Below are positions 6,942 through 10,241 of a stretch of DNA of 10,241 bases, in pieces. Source of the stretch: an uncultured Clostridia bacterium. Lineage in GTDB: Bacteria > Bacillota > Clostridia > Lachnospirales > Lachnospiraceae. The stretch is from assembly GCA_946186175.1 (NCBI GenBank), contig CAMHMG010000107.1, forward strand, positions 1 to 10,241. The letters are read 5' to 3'. The notes beneath the pieces were generated by a model. It was not told where the DNA came from and ran no database searches. It saw nothing but the letters and a program-made list of their open reading frames with translations. Both the position numbers and the translations under genes were made by a program. How positions within the stretch are numbered: the first letter of the stretch is position 1; each line of letters opens with the position of its first letter.

Positions 6942-8972
6942 TTGAAGAATCTATATATAGCGGAAAAACCGAGTGTAGCACGTGAGTTTGCCAAAGCTCT
7001 TAAGATAAGTGGTGGAAGTAAGGATGGTTATATTGAGTCCGGGGAATCGATCGTAACCTGGTGTGTTGGTCATCTTGTAACAATGAGTTATCCTGATGCT
7101 TACGACCCGGCACTTAAAAAATGGAGCCTTGAAACTCTGCCCTTTATGCCGAAAACATATAAATATGAAGTCCTTGATGGCGTTTCAAAGCAGTTCAATA
7201 TTGTTAAAGGTCTGCTTAATCGTGATGATGTGGGATGTATATATGTATGTACTGACTCAGGACGGGAAGGAGAATATATATACCGTCTTGTTGATATGAT
7301 GGCTGAAGTACCTGATACTAAGGATAAGAGAAGGGTGTGGATTGACTCTCAGACAGAGGAAGAAATACTTAGAGGTATTAAAGAGGCTAAGAATATTCAT
7401 GAATATGACAATCTTTGTGCGTCTGCATATCTTCGCGCAAAAGAAGATTATCTTATGGGTATTAATTTTTCACGACTTTTAAGTTTGAAATACAGCTATG
7501 CCATTAAGAATTATCTTGGTAAAGATAAATGTGTTATTTCAGTTGGACGTGTTATGACCTGTGTTCTCGGTATGATCGTTAGGAGAGAACGTGAGATCAG
7601 GCAGTTTGTAAAAGCGTCTTTTTACCGTGTTGTTGCAGATATGGCGCTTGCAGATGGAACGTTTGAAGCTGAATGGAAGGCAGTTGAAGGAAGCAGATAC
7701 TATAATTCATCGCTTTTATATAAGGAAAACGGTTTCAACAAAAAAGAAGATGCACAGATACTTATAGATCAACTTAGTGGTGGACAGAATGATCTGTCAG
7801 ATGGATCGATTAATATGGTGATCGATAAGGTGGAAAAGAAAAAAGAGAAGAAGAATCCGCCGCTTTTGTACAATCTTGCGGAATTGCAGAATGATTGTTC
7901 GAGATTATTTAAGATAAGTCCTGATCAAACACTACAGATTGCACAGGAATTATATGAGAAGAAGATGGTCACTTATCCAAGAACCGATGCCAGAGTATTG
8001 TCAACCGCAGTTAGTAAAGAAATATATAAGAATATTTCCGGGCTTAAGAATATTGCTGCGATGAGAGAACAGGTTCAATGGATATTAGATAATGGAAGCT
8101 ATAAGTCTATAGCCAAGACAAGGTATGTTAATGATAAGCAGATAACAGATCATTATGCTATCATTCCAACCGGTCAGGGACTTAATTCCTATGCAGGTCT
8201 TAATGATACTGCAAAGAAGGTATATGAAATAATAGTAAGAAGATTTTTGAGTATTTTTTATCCCCCTGCTGTATATAATAAGTTAGCAATAACGCTTGAT
8301 TGCAAGGGTGAGAAGTTCTTTGCTAATTTCAAAATGCTCGTTGATCCGGGATATCTGCCTGTTACAGTTTATTCCTTTGGAAAACAGAAGGATGATGAAG
8401 ATAAGGAAAAGTATTCAAAAGAGATGATCGATATGGCAATGCAGCTCACAAAGGGAATGAATTTGACTGTAGACAAATTTGAGATTAAAGAAGGAGAAAC
8501 CTCTCCACCCAAACGTTATAGTTCGGGTACTCTGATACTTGCCATGGAAAATGCCGGACAGCTCATTGAAGATGAAGAACTTAGAGCACAGATAAAGGGA
8601 AGTGGCATAGGAACCTCGGCGACAAGAGCTGAGATTATTAAGAAACTGGTTGGTAATAAATATCTTAATCTTAATAAGAAGACACAGATAATAACACCTA
8701 CATTGATGGGTGAGATGATCCATGATGTGGTGGCATTTTCAATAAAATCTCTGCTTAATCCGGAGCTTACTGCAAGTTGGGAAAAAGGTCTTTCGTATGT
8801 TGCGGAAGGGTCTATCACTGAAGATGAATATATGGTTAAGTTAGAAGATTATATTCAAAAAAGAACTGCTGCAGTTAAAGGTTTAAATAATCAATATCAG
8901 TTGAGAACTTATTTTGATTATGCTGCACAGTTCTATAAAGGAAATAAAAGTGTCAATACTAAAAATGATTAA
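6942..8972 (+). CDS. topB: DNA topoisomerase III (type IA)
   Basis: This 676-residue enzyme relaxes or decatenates DNA by cutting one strand and holding the 5' end on a tyrosine. The toprim domain is N-terminal: IAEKPSVA at 6-13 with catalytic E8, and TDSGREGE at 104-111. The central SVGRVMT (200-206) corresponds to the usual GRVQT, and the active-site tyrosine is Y345 in VTYPRTD (343-349). GTSATRAEIIKKL at 557-569 is the late type IA signature. There are no C-terminal zinc fingers, as expected for TopB rather than TopA. The toprim DxD motif reads D-S-G, a variant known among Firmicutes and Bacteroidetes TopB proteins. The start is a TTG at 6942 with only weak upstream pairing (AGAAAG at 6925-6930). 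An in-frame TAA at 6915-6917 and no ATG or GTG between leave it the only good choice, and MKNLYIAEKPS is the normal opening. Translation is probably modest. Confidence 0.93.
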   Translation: MKNLYIAEKPSVAREFAKALKISGGSKDGYIESGESIVTWCVGHLVTMSYPDAYDPALKKWSLETLPFMPKTYKYEVLDGVSKQFNIVKGLLNRDDVGCIYVCTDSGREGEYIYRLVDMMAEVPDTKDKRRVWIDSQTEEEILRGIKEAKNIHEYDNLCASAYLRAKEDYLMGINFSRLLSLKYSYAIKNYLGKDKCVISVGRVMTCVLGMIVRREREIRQFVKASFYRVVADMALADGTFEAEWKAVEGSRYYNSSLLYKENGFNKKEDAQILIDQLSGGQNDLSDGSINMVIDKVEKKKEKKNPPLLYNLAELQNDCSRLFKISPDQTLQIAQELYEKKMVTYPRTDARVLSTAVSKEIYKNISGLKNIAAMREQVQWILDNGSYKSIAKTRYVNDKQITDHYAIIPTGQGLNSYAGLNDTAKKVYEIIVRRFLSIFYPPAVYNKLAITLDCKGEKFFANFKMLVDPGYLPVTVYSFGKQKDDEDKEKYSKEMIDMAMQLTKGMNLTVDKFEIKEGETSPPKRYSSGTLILAMENAGQLIEDEELRAQIKGSGIGTSATRAEIIKKLVGNKYLNLNKKTQIITPTLMGEMIHDVVAFSIKSLLNPELTASWEKGLSYVAEGSITEDEYMVKLEDYIQKRTAAVKGLNNQYQLRTYFDYAAQFYKGNKSVNTKND

Positions 8973-9040
8973 CTGGATGTTTGCGAAACTCATATACATA
9001 AACCGATGAGTTTCGCAATTACCTAAAAATGATTAGGATG
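8954..9040. repeat. Imperfect direct repeat at the topB 3' end bracketing a hairpin
   Basis: A block at 8954-8979 recurs at 9016-9040. The shared core CTAAAAATGATTA is identical at 8959-8971 and 9023-9035. Both copies begin CAAT and end GGATG, with a few single-base or three-base gaps. The first copy contains the last topB codons and its TAA; the second would read Lys-Asn-Asp-TAG in another frame. The hairpin at 8981-9018 sits between them, its right arm running into the second copy. The pattern looks like duplication of the gene end around an inserted palindrome. Confidence 0.7.
8981..9018. repeat. Perfect 13-bp inverted repeat between topB and the beta-helix gene
   Basis: TTGCGAAACTCAT (8981-8993) and ATGAGTTTCGCAA (9006-9018) are exact reverse complements around a 12-base loop. 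On neither strand is it followed by a run of T, so it is not a typical intrinsic terminator. It could be an RNA-stability or processing hairpin, a Rho-independent site of unusual form, a protein-binding site, or a remnant of a small palindromic element. Confidence 0.75.
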
Positions 9041-9061
9041 AGAAAGGAGTAACAATAAATT

Positions 9062-9736
9062 ATGAAAGAAATGATAACTATCGATAATATGTATACTTTG
9101 GATGAGACCTTGGCAAAACCTCTGCTTGAAAAATATACATATCCCTGGGAGGTTCTTCCTCATATAGGTGATTTCATTTTAAGTGTCATACCGGAACTCC
9201 CAAAGGATATATATGAGGAGTATGGAGAGAATGTCTGGATTGCGAAATCTGCAAAGATATATCCGAATAACTATATAGCAGGCCCCTGTATAATAGGAGA
9301 GAGAACCGAAGTAAGACCCGGAGCTTTTATCAGAGGTAATGCATTGGTAGGTAATGACTGCGTGGTGGGTAATTCGACTGAGCTGAAAAACGTGATATTA
9401 TTTAATCATGTACAGGTTCCGCATTATAACTATGTTGGAGATTCGGTTCTTGGATTTTTTTCACATATGGGTGCAGGTTCGATAACATCTAATGTTAAAG
9501 CTGATAAGACTTTAGTTCATGTTAAAGGTGCTGATTTTGACATAGACACCAAGCTTAAGAAATTTGGAGCGATGTTAGGAGATCATGTTGAGATAGGGTG
9601 TAATTCAGTGTTGAATCCGGGTTCTATAATATGCCGGAATTCTAATGTATATCCTGTGAGCATGGTTAGAGGAGTGGTGCCTGCTAATTCAATTTATAAG
9701 GATAAAGGTAACGTTGTTTCAAAGGAAGACATCTAA
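9062..9736 (+). CDS. Left-handed beta-helix acetyltransferase-like protein (GlmU C-terminal-like)
   Basis: This 224-residue protein has hexapeptide repeats typical of a left-handed parallel beta-helix from about residue 55 to 205 (for example IAKSAKIYPNN, IIGERTEVRPG, VGNDCVVGNS). It most resembles the acetyltransferase half of GlmU. The GlmU acetyl-transfer residues appear to be kept: R85 (VRPGAF), K109 (ELKN), H121 and Y124 in HYNYVGDS, then GAGSITSN at 137-144. The 250-residue uridylyltransferase domain of GlmU is absent, so a name such as UDP-GlcNAc pyrophosphorylase would be misleading. It could acetylate a sugar-phosphate or nucleotide sugar; the substrate is not visible. Such proteins usually form trimers. 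The ATG at 9062 lies 13 bases after AGGAG (9044-9048), a rather long spacing; no better in-frame start exists nearby. It may be read through from topB. Confidence 0.8.
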   Translation: MKEMITIDNMYTLDETLAKPLLEKYTYPWEVLPHIGDFILSVIPELPKDIYEEYGENVWIAKSAKIYPNNYIAGPCIIGERTEVRPGAFIRGNALVGNDCVVGNSTELKNVILFNHVQVPHYNYVGDSVLGFFSHMGAGSITSNVKADKTLVHVKGADFDIDTKLKKFGAMLGDHVEIGCNSVLNPGSIICRNSNVYPVSMVRGVVPANSIYKDKGNVVSKEDI

Positions 9737-9740
9737 TAAA

Positions 9741-9777
9741 AAAAGCCTCTTGTTATATGCAATAGCAAGGGGCTTTT
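9741..9777. terminator. Bidirectional intrinsic terminator
   Basis: A 16-bp stem pairs 9741-9756 with 9762-9777 around the loop ATGCA, including two G-U pairs when read on the plus strand (9748/9770 and 9753/9765). Plus-strand transcripts from the beta-helix gene end in TTTTGCT. Minus-strand transcripts from the gene at 9798-10232 would run into seven consecutive T residues (complement of 9738-9744). It serves both converging genes, five bases after one stop and 20 after the other. Confidence 0.88.
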
Positions 9778-9797
9778 GCTATGAAGTTGTTTAAGAG

Positions 9798-10232
9798 TTA
9801 GTCTTTTATGGTTGCTTGTTCCAGTGCGTTTTTGATTGCCTGATTGAGTATTATATATGTATATTGATTTTCCTTTGAATAAGAGATTTCATCTACACTG
9901 TCAACAACCGAAATCTGGTTGTTGATTTCATTGAGTGCAGGCTTTAGGAGAGGGTACATTGTTGTAACCGTTTCGTTGAGATTTTCTATTGTTACACCGC
10001 TTATTGTATCTTTGTCAACTGCAACGGATACATTTAATGTATTATCTCCAAGAGTTATTGTTGATGAGTATACACCGGGAATGTACTTCCCGGTTGTTTT
10101 TGCATTAGGCTTTTTGCTGCTTCCAAACATATTGACCAAAAGTACTATAAGAAATATAAAAAGAACTAGAAAGAGTGCCGTATATATTAATTCTTTTCCT
10201 TTTACTACTACTATTTTTGTCTGTGTACCCAT
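9798..10232 (-). CDS. Membrane-anchored protein with a degenerate FMN-binding-like domain
   Basis: A 144-residue protein. A short basic N-terminus (KIVVVKGK) leads into one membrane helix at about 15-36. A linker (SSKKPNAKTTGK) then leads to a domain at about 50-144 that should lie outside the cell by the positive-inside rule. YIPGVYSSTITLGDNTLNV at 50-68, followed by VAVDKDTISGVTIENLNET at 70-88, resembles the first half of FMN-binding (FMN_bind) domains found in RnfG/NqrC-type proteins. The end, LNQAIKNALEQA, resembles their final helix. The S/T-G-A-T motif whose threonine carries flavin is missing; SYSKENQYTY occupies its place. A flavin role is therefore doubtful and the name is tentative. 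The ATG at 10232 has GGAAAG (10236-10241) three bases upstream, close to the window edge. Its promoter lies outside the window. Confidence 0.6.
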   Translation of the reverse strand: MGTQTKIVVVKGKELIYTALFLVLFIFLIVLLVNMFGSSKKPNAKTTGKYIPGVYSSTITLGDNTLNVSVAVDKDTISGVTIENLNETVTTMYPLLKPALNEINNQISVVDSVDEISYSKENQYTYIILNQAIKNALEQATIKD

Positions 10233-10241
10233 ATGCTTTCC

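Noticed and set aside
8415..8818. Two minus-strand open frames inside topB
   Set aside because: They lie wholly within conserved topB coding sequence and show no recognisable domains.
6942..8972. topB as a marker of an integrative conjugative element
   Set aside because: TopB with this toprim variant can be carried by such elements, but no relaxase, conjugation, integrase or attachment-site sequence is present and the neighbours look chromosomal.
8981..9018. Hairpin after topB as an intrinsic terminator
   Set aside because: Neither strand has a T-run after the stem, so it is listed as an inverted repeat instead.

Overview
This 10.2-kb window looks like ordinary chromosome from a low-GC, Gram-positive anaerobe. 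The strong Shine-Dalgarno sequences, AT-rich codon use and the particular families present (VanZ-like protein, small three-helix membrane protein, TopB with a TDSGREGE toprim motif, cytoplasmic ParB-like/BMP protein) suggest Clostridia, most likely Lachnospiraceae. That placement is inference. No rRNA, tRNA, transposase, integrase, CRISPR array or phage gene is visible, and no gene-free stretch exceeds 300 bases.

Layout. (1) 2-4158, plus strand: five closely packed genes that are probably one operon. They are the 3' end of an unidentified protein with a Thr/Glu/Asn/Asp repeat tail, a VanZ-like membrane protein, a small membrane protein overlapping it by 8 bases, a 695-residue protein with a peptidase M29-type metal site behind a long helical N-terminal region, and a CaCA-family Na+/Ca2+ antiporter. 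(2) 4179-6763, minus strand: a two-gene unit, read from right to left. First comes a 645-residue signal-peptide-less fusion of a ParB-like domain and a BMP/PnrA nucleoside-binding-type domain, then a metallophosphoesterase with an altered first metal motif. Its promoter is visible at 6805-6833. (3) 6764-6941: an AT-rich divergent promoter region. (4) 6942-9736, plus strand: topoisomerase III (topB, TTG start), a 90-base gap holding a perfect 13-bp inverted repeat bracketed by an imperfect direct repeat, and a left-handed beta-helix protein carrying the GlmU acetyltransferase residues without the uridylyltransferase domain. (5) 9741-9777: a bidirectional terminator. (6) 9798-10232, minus strand: a membrane-anchored protein resembling an FMN-binding domain but lacking the flavin-attachment motif.

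How the genes may work together: the first operon is envelope- and ion-related plus one peptidase-like enzyme, with no obvious single pathway. The most unusual item is the ParB-like/BMP fusion. Its ligand-binding half belongs to a normally extracytoplasmic family, yet nothing would export it, so a cytosolic purine-nucleoside sensor is a reasonable hypothesis. The phosphoesterase 47 bases downstream is its likely partner. No complete new defence or mobile system is evident; the candidates for novelty are individual proteins and the hairpin element after topB.
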